Under the pieces are notes generated by a model. The model saw nothing but the letters and a program-made list of their open reading frames with translations. It did not search any database and was not told the DNA's origin. Shown here piece after piece: positions 11,619 through 22,283 of a DNA stretch of 64,000 nucleotides. Where the stretch lies: assembly GCA_963662175.1 (NCBI GenBank), contig OY759218.1, positions 23,582,051 to 23,646,050 of the forward strand, in the 5' to 3' direction. Every line of letters begins with the position of its first letter. Position 1 is the stretch's first letter. Source of the stretch: Aradus depressus. Lineage: Eukaryota; Arthropoda; Insecta; Hemiptera; Aradidae. Both the position numbers and the translations under genes were made by a program.

Positions 11619-11891
11619 AGCTCAAGATAGTGGGTTCAAACCCGGCCGAGGTCCTTAGGCTCTGTTGTCTAGAAGGTGAAAAAAAAACCTTCAGCACGCC
11701 GCCCTCCGGATGGGACGTTAAGCGATTGTTCCGAGCCTCTGAGATGTCAGATATTAGTTAAAGAAACCAAACCTAGGTAGCCAAAATTTAGGAATCCCAC
11801 GGTAATCGAGATCATGTCCACCAGATTGGCGAAAAAGAGCGCTCTGGTAGTTGGGGTTACGAGCTCGCAGTTAACGCCCGGGCATGAGTAT
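11619..11891 (+). mobile_element. tRNA-derived SINE (family B), 5' truncated
   Basis: Begins at the anticodon side of the head (CTCAAGATAGTGGGTTCAAA, B box GGTTCAAACCC) and runs through the body to GCCCGGGCATGAGTA. It abuts repeat A with no gap. Confidence 0.8.
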
Positions 11892-12184
11892 AAACCTTGA
11901 TTGCGCAGTACTTGAGTCAGTGTTCTTTTTTTTGGGTATTGAGTAAACATTTCGAATAGAAAAATTACTTGAATACAAAAGTTTTTAAAGCAATTCTGGT
12001 GAAAACTCAACATAGAATTTCTGAACAATTACACAACTTCCCCCGTACTTCATATAGCGGAGAAAGTAACAAAAAGACATCCATGAACGGCTCCAATTAA
12101 TTTTCTCCTATTTCTCTGAACCTACCCTTCTTATTTTTTGCCGGATTTGGTTAATTTTATGTCGATAAATATTCATTTTTTTTT

Positions 12185-12203
12185 GGGGGGGGGGGGGGGG
12201 GGG
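12185..12203 (+). repeat. (G)19 tract
   Basis: Nineteen consecutive G after an oligo-T run, one of five long G or C tracts in the window. Confidence 0.95.
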
Positions 12204-12439
12204 ATTTCGTTGACGGGTTGAGTAACATTCTGAGTCTGTAAACGAATGACGTCACTAAAGTCTGTGCGCAAGACCGCAAGAGGTCCTTCGCCCAGACTAG
12301 GACGTCTTTCCCTATTTAACGTACATATTTCTTTATCCTTAAATAAACTGACTTATGAGCTTCCGCGCTAGGAGGGGAGGGGGGATATTCTGCTTTTACC
12401 CCCCCTTTGTATCCGCCACTGTTTTGAATATGAATAATT

Positions 12440-12898
12440 ATGATCAGAACTCATATTTTTTGAATATGATTAAATGTTTTCAAATGAGCAGTATTCATAT
12501 CATGCTAGTACTCATTTTTTATACAAGATTTTAATATTCATTTATAGGTATAATAAAAGATTTTATTTATTTTTGAATTATTTTTGTTTCCTAGTTACTT
12601 GCACTATTTCTGTTAAAGAGCATGTCAATTTTTATTATTCTGATATTATTTGTATATTTTTATTCAGTTTATATATCACTTATTAGTTACAATTTTATAG
12701 GTATATATATATACTTTCTTTTTCTTTTTAACTGACAAAAAAATTAATAATAAAATATATATATATATACTGTATGTATGTATATATATTATTATTATTA
12801 ATTTTTTTTTTTTCTATAAGTCGGAATATGTAAAAAAAAACATTTATTGCCATAAAGTTTGTATACTTTAGTGCAATAAAAAGTTTATCTATCTATAA
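12440..12898 (+). mobile_element. Non-LTR retrotransposon 3' tail ending TTTATCTATCTA
   Basis: The terminal phrase CATTTATTGCCATAAAG..GTGCAATAAAAAGTTTATC followed by ATCTA repeats recurs at about 43490-43551. A shared end with a short tetranucleotide-like tail is what 5'-truncated non-LTR copies leave. No coding part is recognised. Confidence 0.45.
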
Positions 12899-13107
12899 TA
12901 AAAGACATAAAACTATCCTCAAATTTAAAGGAAATTGTCAGTCAAAAAGAAAAAAAAAGTCATAATTTTAAAAATCTGAAAAAAAATCAGTGATGTACGA
13001 AATTGAAGAGTTTTTAAGCTCTGGCACTACTAATCCACATAACAAAATATTATTTCCTTTCCTATATTTTACGTTACTTTCAATAATTAATATTTGCATG
13101 TAACTTA

Positions 13108-13395
13108 GCTATATGAAGTATAGGGGAAGTTATGTATTCGGTTAGTTTGATGTTGAGTTTTCACATGTTTTGAGACCCCAAATGTAAAGATTCCAACAAA
13201 CATCCTGTCTGTGAGTTTGTGTAACTGCCAACACGATATCTCCTGTTAGGATGAATGTATCGACAGGACATTGAATATGTGCATCCAGAATCCCATAAAG
13301 ACGACACCTATTGATTTTCAGACAAATCGGTTGAAGGAAACGAAGCGATTAGGGGGCGCTCCAATAACTGTTGATGTAATAAATTAAGTTCCTGC
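13108..13395 (+). repeat. Repeat A copy
   Basis: Starts GAAGTATAGGGGAAGTTATG, the 5' terminus of the repeat, and runs to GTTGATGTAATAAATTAAG. The 3' part is missing. Confidence 0.8.
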
Positions 13396-14034
13396 TATTT
13401 CTCTCAACCCTCCTTATCCTATTGGCCCTGAGGACTTCTGATCAGAACTCATATTTTAAGTGTTCCGTGCCAAAATGAGCAAAACAGAACACTTATGAAA
13501 TTACTTCGGTGTCTATCCGTCTATCACGAGCGATTTTCTCTTGAAACTATTCCATGTTTAAAATTTGAAATTTAGCACAGAGATAGAGTGTGGTGGCCCA
13601 ATTATAGACGTGAATAAAAAGTTGTATTTTCCTTCTGGAGGTTAATTCGAGGGGGTAAATTGGGAAATGGAAAAATAAATGTTTTCAAGGGCATCGTGTA
13701 GTGTGTCAAATGAAAGCTTATTGAAGCACGAATTCAACAATATATGATGTATTTTCTGTTATATATTTTTTTAAAACATTTTTCGTGAAAAACGCTTGGA
13801 AATTGCTGTCCCCCACCCTTATCACCAAAAGGATCGCTCAGAAAAATCTGAAGAAAATCATGAACATTGAGAATTAGGTGTAGATTGAGCCAAAATTATC
13901 AGGATTGAAAAATTCTAGAGCGATCAATTGTTATAAACCATTTAATTGTTTATTTCCTTATAGCTGTGGGGGGTGATGGCATGGAACACTAATTGTGCAA
14001 GTATAGTTTGCTTATATTATTTTTAATATTTTTT

Positions 14035-14205
14035 AGAATGAGGCCACAACTCAAAAACCCTAATAACTGCCTATGTAAATGAGTGTATCAACACAGAAAT
14101 TAGTATGAAGATTCAGAAGTCACTGTAAGTCAACTATTGTTTTTATCCCTAACGGTCGATTGGTTTTGGAGGGAAGGCACAGACTGATTAATTTAATTTT
14201 TTTTA
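14035..14205 (+). repeat. Repeat A copy (3' half)
   Basis: Carries ACTCAAAAACCCTAATAACT and CGGTCGATTGGTTTTGGAGG. Confidence 0.75.
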
Positions 14206-14402
14206 GCACCTGAGACTTGAATTAGTTCAACTACATATTACCATTAAAATAAGTAAAATGTTTTAATGGTTTCCGGGAAGTATCAGGAATATTTCTGACT
14301 GACAGAGCCAAACACTCGGTTACGCGCAGTTTGGAAACTGCTATCCCTAGACAGACTAAATGTAGTTTAACAATCGTGAAAGGTTAAAAATATTTAAAAA
14401 TG

Positions 14403-14690
14403 CTCGTCGTTGAATCACCAGCAATGTATTTCCCCAGCACGAATTAATCTATTATGTTTTCGCTTTCCTTCCAAAACCTATTGTCTGGGCTAAAAACCAA
14501 TAGTTGATTCGCTTAGAGGCTTCAGAATCCTTATAATAAATTTTGTGTCGATATATTCATTACATCCACTAGTATTATAGTTTTTGAGTTAAGCCCCCCT
14601 CCCCAATGTGTTCTGGAAAAACATATACAATTCCGAATCGATATATTCATTCTATCGGTAGTTATCGTGTTAACACAGAATTTTTTTTAT
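14403..14690 (-). repeat. Repeat A copy
   Basis: Minus orientation, from TTGAATCACCAGCAATGTAT to TCGATATATTCATTCTATCG, with the central CCCCTTTCCC section deleted. Confidence 0.75.
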
Positions 14691-15432
14691 TTACAAATAG
14701 CTATTTACAACTGTATACACATAAATACAACAAGCAAATGTGCTAATAAAGAGGTAATGGCAATGTCAAAATGTCATGAGGGGAGAAATGTAAATAAAAT
14801 TTCGTGTCAATACATTCATTTAATGGAAGTTATAAACACACATAGATAATATTTTTCTCACTTTTACTGTGGGAATCAGAAGGTAGGTAAACTTATTCGA
14901 ATTTCTAATTACCTATAGTGGAAGTAGAATTAGTGGGGTGGGAGGGTTTCTGGGAATACTGCTCCATGCTGAGTTTACCCTTAGGGGAGACATCTTTCCA
15001 CCTGTAATTGTAGGGTTGTACAGCGAATTGTAACCGACATTGTGATGTACGAATTATCATTCCTAATGTAATTATATGTACATGTATTCTCATTAGTTTA
15101 GAAAGAGCGTAAATTCCAGATATAAAATATCGTACGCTTTTCCCTCGTTTGTATTCAATTTTAAAATCAATGTGATATAGCTCAAGTATATTAACAAATA
15201 CTTTATTAAAAAAAAAAAAAAAATGAATAATATATCACAAACATAATGTTAGTAAAACGAAAGATAAGAATTCTCTAGTGTAGAGAGAATCGTACGTCGA
15301 GTATTTGACCCCTTCAAGGCCAAAAAACTAATGAACTTCCCACTTTTATTTTTTGTTTGATAAATTTCGTTCGTCTACATTCACTTTCTTTATACTTTAC
15401 ACTGAAAAAGTAAGAACATAATATTACATCGT

Positions 15433-15828
15433 CACTCATTGAAGGCTATGTACTTCCCCAATGCGAATTAATCAACTATATTTTCGCTCTCTGCAAAGCT
15501 AATCGACCGTTTGGGTTGAAATTCGATATTTGACTTACAAAGTGGCTTCTAAATCATTATACTAAATTTTGAGTCGATATATTCATTACATTATTAGAGT
15601 TTTTGTGTTAAGCCTTATCCCTAATCCCCCTCTTGCCTTTGGCCAATTTGGCAGAAAATCAATAGGTGTCCTTGGAGGGTTCTGGCTATACATATTAAAT
15701 TTCGTGTCCATTCACACAAATGTTTTTTTTAATTTTTGTAATCAGAAAACATGAAATTCTGTTGAAAACCCGGCATCGAATTTCTGACCGATTACATAAC
15801 TTCCCCTACACTTCGTACATCTGGGGAA
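15433..15828 (-). repeat. Repeat A copy, near full length
   Basis: One of the most complete copies. It runs from the GTACTTCCCCAATGCGAATT end to CATAACTTCCCCTACACTTC. Both internal half-units (about 15510-15600 and 15640-15715) are visible. Confidence 0.85.
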
Positions 15829-15832
15829 ATAA

Positions 15833-16192
15833 TGTTAATGTACTTCCCCAGGTCGAATTATTTATATATATCTTATTCAGTGATACTTTATACTCTATTA
15901 TAAAATTTCATGTCGATATATTTATTAGTTATTAGGATTTTTGAGTTAAGCTCTCCCTTTCCCCATGGCCGCTTTAGCTGAAAACCATGAGGTGTTGTCA
16001 TTATGGGATTATGGATCAGTTGTCATTATGGGATAATGGATCAACACATACAATGTCGTTTCGTTATTAGGGATTATCGTGTCCATAAACACTTGGTTTT
16101 CTTTTTGTAATTTATGAACTCAGGGGATTGGGAAACATGAAATTCCTGTGAAAATTCAACATAGAACTTTACACTGATTACGAAACTACTAA
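15833..16192 (-). repeat. Repeat A copy, second in direct tandem
   Basis: Starts at GTACTTCCCCAGGTCGAATT only a few bases after the previous copy ends, same orientation, and ends in the GATTACGAAACTAC region. It also has a small duplication, GTTGTCATTATGGGAT (about 16000 and 16020). Confidence 0.8.
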
Positions 16193-17460
16193 CGATAAGT
16201 ATAGCTGTGAAATTATTACGAAAAATTGTAAAAAAAAAAATAAATAAGGAATAATAAAATAAATACATAGCACGGGATAAATTGTAGGAGTAAAAAACCC
16301 TTATCAAGAGAAACCTTTTTTTTAAAATACGAAATGTATTCTTTTTTTATTGTAGTTTACCGCCCATGTCAATACAATATTATTCTTCCAATCGGTATAC
16401 TTAAAACATCATATAATTTCTTCATTTTCTTGCCCCTCTTTCCAAAATAAATGACAATGTTCTGTTTGAAAAAAAGAAAAAGAATTCAAATCCGCTGATT
16501 AAATAAAAAAAATGTTTCCAAAATATTTTGAATGTATAATTTCAATAGATAAATGAATAATTAATACTGGATAGGTCTCAATCATATTATCCTATCCTTT
16601 GTTTTATTAGATATAAGAACTGGATTTATTATTTACTGTCTTGCAAAAAGACAATTTCCTATCGTCAGTATCGTTTATACCATTTTTTTTTTTTTTTAAT
16701 TGAAAAAATAGAAATAAAAAAGGAATACACTACAAAAATGTACATTAATTTTGGAATTTATTTTGAAGGAGTGGATTAGTCAATTTGACTAGTTGAATTC
16801 TAGTGAATTATGGAACATTGGGTGAGGGTTGCAAAAAACAAGATAAAAATATGCTTCATAACAATAATATGAATAAATAATGGATTATAGCAAAATATAG
16901 ATTTGTTTAATTAAAAGTAATTAAATAAAAAAATTGTAATGAATTGTGAAATTTTACATAAGAAAAAGAAGTATATTTTGGTAAATGTTTGTGAATATTT
17001 ATTAGAAAAATTATGTTTTAGAGAATAGAATTATAGAATTTTCGGTGAGGGGAGTTCAATAGACGGTTTGTTTGGGGGCGACAGTATGACTCATCGCTGA
17101 GTAATCAGGTTTCCCGCGAATTTACAATTGAATAATAAAAAAATAAAAAATTCAATATCACACAAATCAGGTATGAAATGATGAGATATGTTAATTATGA
17201 ACATGTCCACAATAGTGCTTATAGTAAACAAAGACACATGGCTCCATTAGCTCTCCTATATTTAATTCATTATTTTTGAAAATTCGTATTGTAATATTGA
17301 ATATTAGATGAGCGGTTGACGTATGAATTTATATTAGAATTGTAACTTAATTCCAAAAATATATACCTATAGGTTGCACATGAACACAAAGAATAATTAC
17401 TAAAGAAAATTGTTGTGTTACATTTCTGGTATTGAAAAGTGGTTAAGAGTACTAAAGGAA
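16193..17460. other. Very AT-rich stretch, nothing recognised
   Basis: Oligo-A and oligo-T runs and short frames only. I see no exon-like or repeat-like signal. Confidence 0.4.
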
Positions 17461-17689
17461 GGATTTGTTAATGGATAATGCTAATAATATAAAGAGGCAA
17501 GTAGAGACTCACGGGTCGGGTGGCGAGGAGACGACTGGATCTGATACAAGCTCCGGACCTGGGGATAGCTGGCTACTGACTGAAGCGCTCCTCGGGAGGG
17601 GGGCCACAACACAACATGGAAGTATAGCGTCCTGGAGGCAGGCATGGGGGTGGGGGGACTCTCACTGTCTATAGGAGGGTCACTCACTA

Positions 17690-17830
17690 GTGGCGTAGGC
17701 AGGGGTGGGGAGTTCAATAGACAGAAAGTGGCGTAGGCAGGGGGGGGGGGGGGGGGGGGGTCTGTCAACAAACAGTGGTATAGACAGGGGGGAGGTCAAT
17801 CAACAGGCGAAGACAGGGAATGGTCCAGGC
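17690..17830 (+). repeat. Degenerate minisatellite with (G)21
   Basis: AGTGGCGTAGGCAGGGGTGG..TCAATAGACAGAAA recurs about three times with drift (17690, 17727, 17774). The second unit carries a 21-nt G tract at 17740-17760. Confidence 0.7.
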
Positions 17831-17895
17831 GCCAAGCGAAAACGGCGCATTATCACAAAATAGAGGACAGATTAGCAATTGGAAATTTATTTTAC

Positions 17896-18357
17896 GGATG
17901 ATCGGATTGCCATGGAATTTCACAAGTAGTATTCTTAAAGGCCAAATTGAAAAATACGCTACGTGACATCTCAAAATTTTGAACGGAAGGGGGGGTTGTG
18001 GGGGTGCCTACATTTAAAGATAGTGATCGGTCTTTAACGGATGATCGGAATGTCATGGAATTTCACATGTCGAATTCTTGAAAGTCAAATTGAAAAATAA
18101 AGTGTGTGACGTCACAAAAGGGAGGGGGGTTGTGGGGGTAGGCGTAAATATAAAGATACTGATAGGTCATTAACAGATGATCGGATTGTCATGGAATTTC
18201 ACATGTAGTATTCTTAAAAGACAAAAACAAAAAAAAGGATATGTGACGTCTCAAAATTGTCAACGGGAGGGGGTATGGGGGGGAAAGTATATACCTAAAT
18301 AGTAGTTTCAAAAGCAATATTTAAAAATAGGCTGTGAACCTTTTGGACGGGAGGGGC
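17896..18357 (+). repeat. Tandem repeat, about 143-bp unit
   Basis: Units begin GGATGATCGGATTGCCATGG at 17896, with relatives at 18039 and 18175. Each includes GGAATTTCACATGTAGTATT, a TGACGTC-like site and a GGGAGGGGG..GTGGGGGT tract. A further decayed unit seems to continue at 20334-20375 on the other side of the retrotransposon, which therefore landed inside the array. Confidence 0.8.
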
Positions 18358-18373
18358 GGGGGTGCATTAATGC

Positions 18374-20244
18374 GGAGGACGACCCGGCGGAGGATTCACC
18401 CAGCCAACGAGACATCAGGAACGCTGCCCGTACTTGGCCAGATACGGGGAACGCACCTGATTGGGACGAGATTGACCTGAGCTTCGCGGTTGGGAGGCAG
18501 AAGAGTGGCGGCGCCCCTGGGAGCGATCTCATAGACGCCGCTATAATCAAGAAAGCATTCCCGACCATCAAGTCGGATCTCTTACTACTGTATAACTCCT
18601 GCCTTAGGAGGGGCCACTTCCCTAGGACTTGGAAACGAGCACTCGTGTGCACGTTTGTTAAGCCTGGTGATAGGGACCTTTCCCTGGCAGGGAGCCACAG
18701 ACCAATCAGCCTGCTCCCCGTATTCGGTAAAGTATTGGAGACTCTTATCTTCAATGGAATTCGGGCCCAGGTACATGCCTTTGTATCCCACAGGCAGTTC
18801 GGTGGCTTGAGGGGCAGGTCCGCCGAAGACGCGTTGATGATGCTGAGGGCGGATGTGGGGAATGACCATAGGAAATATGCCCTGTGTGTCTTCTTTGACA
18901 TCGCGTCGGCCTTCGACTGCGCCTGGTGGCCTGCCATCCTCACGCGACTGCGGGCTATGGGACTGCCCGGGAATGTGTTTGGGTTGATGTCCAGCTTCCT
19001 CAGCGACCGATCTGCGACCATGAGTCAGCTATATGCTAGCACTATAGTGGACGTCACTAGAGGCTGTCCTCAGGACTCGGTCCTCGGACCGATACTTTCG
19101 GCCATACTCTTTGACGGACTGCTCCGTGATCTCGAGGGATATAAGGCAATCGCCTATGTCGACGACCTCGTTGTTACGGTGCACGCTGATAGTCGAGCTG
19201 CTCTAACCCTTCGCGCCCAAGCCGCCATTGACGATATAGACAACTGGTGCTGCGCCAACAAACTGGCTCTCTCTCCGCAGCAAGACCTCGGCTTTGCTGA
19301 TGAGAGGGAGAACCGACGCCCGACACCCCCTGGTAATCAAAATCCACGGACGCCGCATTGAGAGCCCGGCAACGGTCACTTATCTCGGAGTGCGGATCGG
19401 GCCGGGCCTCAACGTGACGCCCCACGTTGTTGCCATAAAAGAAAGGACTACCGCCACTTTCAACGCTCTGAGCTGCCTAGCCCGCGCGACGTGGGGCCTC
19501 GGCTACTCTGCGTGTAGAATCATCTACACTGGAGTACTCGAAGCTGTAGCAAGGTACGCCGCTGCTGGGTGGTGGCATCGTCCCACGAAGCGGCGACGCG
19601 TGATCCTTGTGCAAGCCCAGATAGCAGCCCTTTTAAGGGTTACAAAGGCCTATCGTACTGTCTCTACGGCTGCGCTACAGGTGCTGGCAGGAGCTCCGCC
19701 CATAGACTTAGTCTTGGACGGGGCTGTCGCCTCGTACTATTGTAGACGCAATTTGCCTTTAGGAGTAGATATAGATGAGCCTTTACGTCTAGCCCTGGAG
19801 GAAGAGATGCGCGGACAGTCCAGACCGGAGCGTTGCGGGGACATAGTCCAGGAATGGATAGTGGAGAAATGGCAACAGCGGTGGTCACGATCATCGGATG
19901 GCCGAACGACCTACGCATATTTACCGGAAATCCGGGAACGTCTGGACTCTACTTGGATACTGCCTGACCACTGGATGTCCCAGATACTATCAGGTCACGG
20001 AGATTTCAACTCCAAGCTGTTCTTCTTTAAGAGGAAGAACAACCCGAACTGTTCGTGCGGCGGCGTCAAGACTGCGGAGCACGTGGTCCTCGAATGTCCG
20101 CTGTACGACGGGCCTAGGGTGGATTTGTTTCGCGGGACAGGATCGTATCTGGGACTCGACCTGCGGCAGCTGGTGACGGAAACCGGCTACCCAATGTTCA
20201 GCCGATTTGTCGCCTCCTGGCGGAGAAAGAAGCAAGTATTTTGA
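18374..20244 (+). pseudogene. Reverse transcriptase (ORF2 C-terminal part), one frameshift
   Basis: The first frame is open from the 5' junction to 19361. Visible blocks are the fingers motif GSHRPISLLPVFGKVLE, palm motif A FFDIASAFDCAWW, motif B GCPQDSVLGP (the usual G after Q is D) and catalytic motif C AYVDDLVV. At about 19281 one extra base moves the protein into a second frame, which runs to the stop at 20244 and ends with a CSCGG..TAEHVVLECP zinc-knuckle-like motif typical of R1/I-type proteins. Endonuclease and ORF1 are lost by 5' truncation. R1-like is inferred from motif style and the lack of poly-A. Confidence 0.85.
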
Positions 20245-20317
20245 ACCTGCGCCGGGGAGGCCTGCAGTCGTCCCCGGCGCCCCAACGAACCACAATTGGC
20301 GATCGCCCTACATTTAA
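18374..20317 (+). mobile_element. R1-like non-LTR retrotransposon, 5' truncated, with 16-bp target duplication
   Basis: The element lies between two perfect copies of GGGGGTGCATTAATGC (18358-18373 and 20318-20333). It has no poly-A tail: it ends CGATCGCCCTACATTTAA after a short 3' UTR. It is markedly more GC-rich than its surroundings, and its coding frame is nearly intact, so the insertion is probably fairly young or the element came from a GC-richer lineage. Confidence 0.85.
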
Positions 20318-20399
20318 GGGGGTGCATTAATGCTGAATGAATCTCACATGGAGCTTTCTTAAAGATGGGAAATAGCCCTAATTTTAATAGGGTGGGTTT

Positions 20400-20655
20400 T
20401 CTAAGCATGTATTACCTTGAAGGTGCACCGTTGCACGGTAAATAATAGCTCTCACCAGCGTTCTTAAGCACAAAATACCTAGGGCATCCGCTGTTGTAAG
20501 GCACATACTAGCTGCGGTGCCCTGCGTTCCTAACTACGTACTATCTGTGTTGCCCAGCGGTTCTAAGAACTTAATAGCTGGTTGCATGGAGTTGCAAGGC
20601 GCATACTATCTAAGGTGCCCGGCGTTCTTAAGTAGGAATTTGCTGTGGTTCCAAG
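20400..20655 (+). repeat. 33-bp degenerate minisatellite, about 8 units
   Basis: Units of 30-33 bp follow the pattern CTGCGGTGCCCTGCGTTCCT then AA..ACATACTAT. The start of each unit is marked by CT after a TACTA(T/G) or similar. Confidence 0.75.
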
Positions 20656-20714
20656 TAAAAAAAAAATCCAGTCCAATAGCTTTTGACAGAACGACGTCTG
20701 TCGGGTCAGCTAGT
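20656..20714 (+). mobile_element. Possible Helitron 3' terminus
   Basis: CGACGTCTGTCG can form a 4-bp stem, followed by GGTCAGCTAG then T. Helitrons end in a hairpin plus CTRR before T. The upstream minisatellite and satellite could be cargo of the same element, but the 5' TC end is not identified. Confidence 0.35.
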
Positions 20715-20814
20715 AAATACAATAAATATAAGAAAGTTCTTTAATACCACATCACATAAATTTTATTTTTTCTTAATTTTTATAATTTTTCGTACAAACT
20801 ACCAATAATAAAAA

Positions 20815-21970
20815 ATATTTTGAATTATTTCCAGAAAATTTATTTTTCATTCTTTGAGGCGCTATATAAGTATAACTTTGGTCGTATATATAAGCGATTG
20901 GAAATTTTATAAGAAACATTTTTGGAAAGAAACAATTTTTCGATAGAAATAAGGTAAGTGAAGCGGTAGTTGACACTGTTAAGAAAAAATAATGGCAAAC
21001 ATGTCTCCATTTTTTTTATTTTTGAGATTTGGGTGATGGCTCTATTTTTTTACTAACCTCCTGAATTTATTGGTAACAGAGATTTTAGGTAAAACTCATT
21101 TACATGAGCACAAATCAAATTTTTGGTAAATGTTCAAAATGCAGCAATAGTTGACATTACTACTTAATTACTTTTAGCTGCAGGAACGTTTTTTGTTAAT
21201 CACTGGAATATTGCTGAACGATGACAAAAGCTCCAACTTCAACTGTGAAAAATCACACTTGTAGAACATTCCAGAGATAACCTTTCACTGATCATCGGTG
21301 TTTCCCGCCTATTCACTTGATGTTGTCATACGGGATTCAAAAGGCCGTGAACTATTTACTCACCAAATTTCTAATCGATAAAACGCGCGAAACTCTTATT
21401 ATTCAAAATAGTTTTCAAAGTGTCAACTACTCCAAACACTGTCGACTATACCTTCACTTACCTTAACAGTTTTCGGGTAAATCAAGGAAAGGTCTAAAAA
21501 TAATATGTTTCAAAACTACATTTCAGGACGGTTCTCTGCATGTAAGAAACCGGATGACTTGGGAAAAAGTGTAATAACATAATATATGTGTTTCAGTTTT
21601 CTCTAAAACTTTTATTTCAAAAGATTTTTGATTAGGTTATAAACATAAGCGGTCTCTTGTGAAGTGAACTTTAAAAAATAGTCTCAATTTTCGTCCGATT
21701 TCGGCCAAAATCTAATCAGAACTAAGTTAGCACATGTGAATCTTCATTCCGAATTCATGAATTTCAAGTTCATAGCTACAATCGTTTTTGACATAGAGCG
21801 CTCACAACATTCCAATCACATACAGACACGCACAGACTAACATCATCGCGAAAATGGTCAAAACTTATTCAGAGGACCTTGAAAATCCGTCGAAAACTCA
21901 TTCTCGGATTTTTGCACAATTACAATAATTCCTTATACTATAAGAAAGATATAAGAAGATAAGATAAGAA
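20815..21970 (+). repeat. Dispersed repeat E, interrupted by a MITE
   Basis: Shares several blocks in order with 51220-51745, for example GAACATTTTTGG..AAGAAACA, GTTTCAGTTTTCTCTA and GCGAAAATGGTCAAAAC. No coding potential is seen. The copy is split at 20952 by a TIR element. Confidence 0.65.
20952..21463. mobile_element. MITE with TA target site nested in repeat E
   Basis: Ends AGGTAAGTGAAGCGGTAGTT and, reversed, AGGTAAGTGAAGGTATAGTC, flanked by TA (20950-20951 and 21464-21465). The length of 512 bp and the lack of a frame fit a non-autonomous Tc1/mariner-type element. Confidence 0.75.
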
Positions 21971-22084
21971 AGTAAACATGGGTTTAAAAATGATAGACAT
22001 TTCAGGAAGATTTTCGGCATGTATCTAGCTAATCGGGCGTCCTGCGAAAAATCCTATTTTATATAACATCTGCAACAAATATAT

Positions 22085-22145
22085 ATATATGTACATAGAG
22101 TGTACCGGTTTCGGAATATACCATTGTCAGAACAAAGTTCAAAAC
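22085..22145 (+). repeat. ACCGGTTTCGG motif, second site
   Basis: GTACCGGTTTCGGAATATAC then CATTGTCAGAACA, after a short ATAT tract. Compare 371-400 and 24860-24945. Confidence 0.6.
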
Positions 22146-22283
22146 TGACATTTAAAGTGACGTACTAGTATGACTGACTACCTTACAAACTTAAATAATA
22201 AACAAACAGACATAATTGGTTTTCTTTGTTGGCATTTTTTAGCATATTTAAGCAATAGAAACAAATGTTTTGAAAATGATTGG

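Noticed and set aside
18308..19021. 237-codon minus-strand frame opposite the R1-like reverse transcriptase
   Set aside because: It is the shadow of a GC-rich coding strand. The plus strand carries all recognisable RT motifs.
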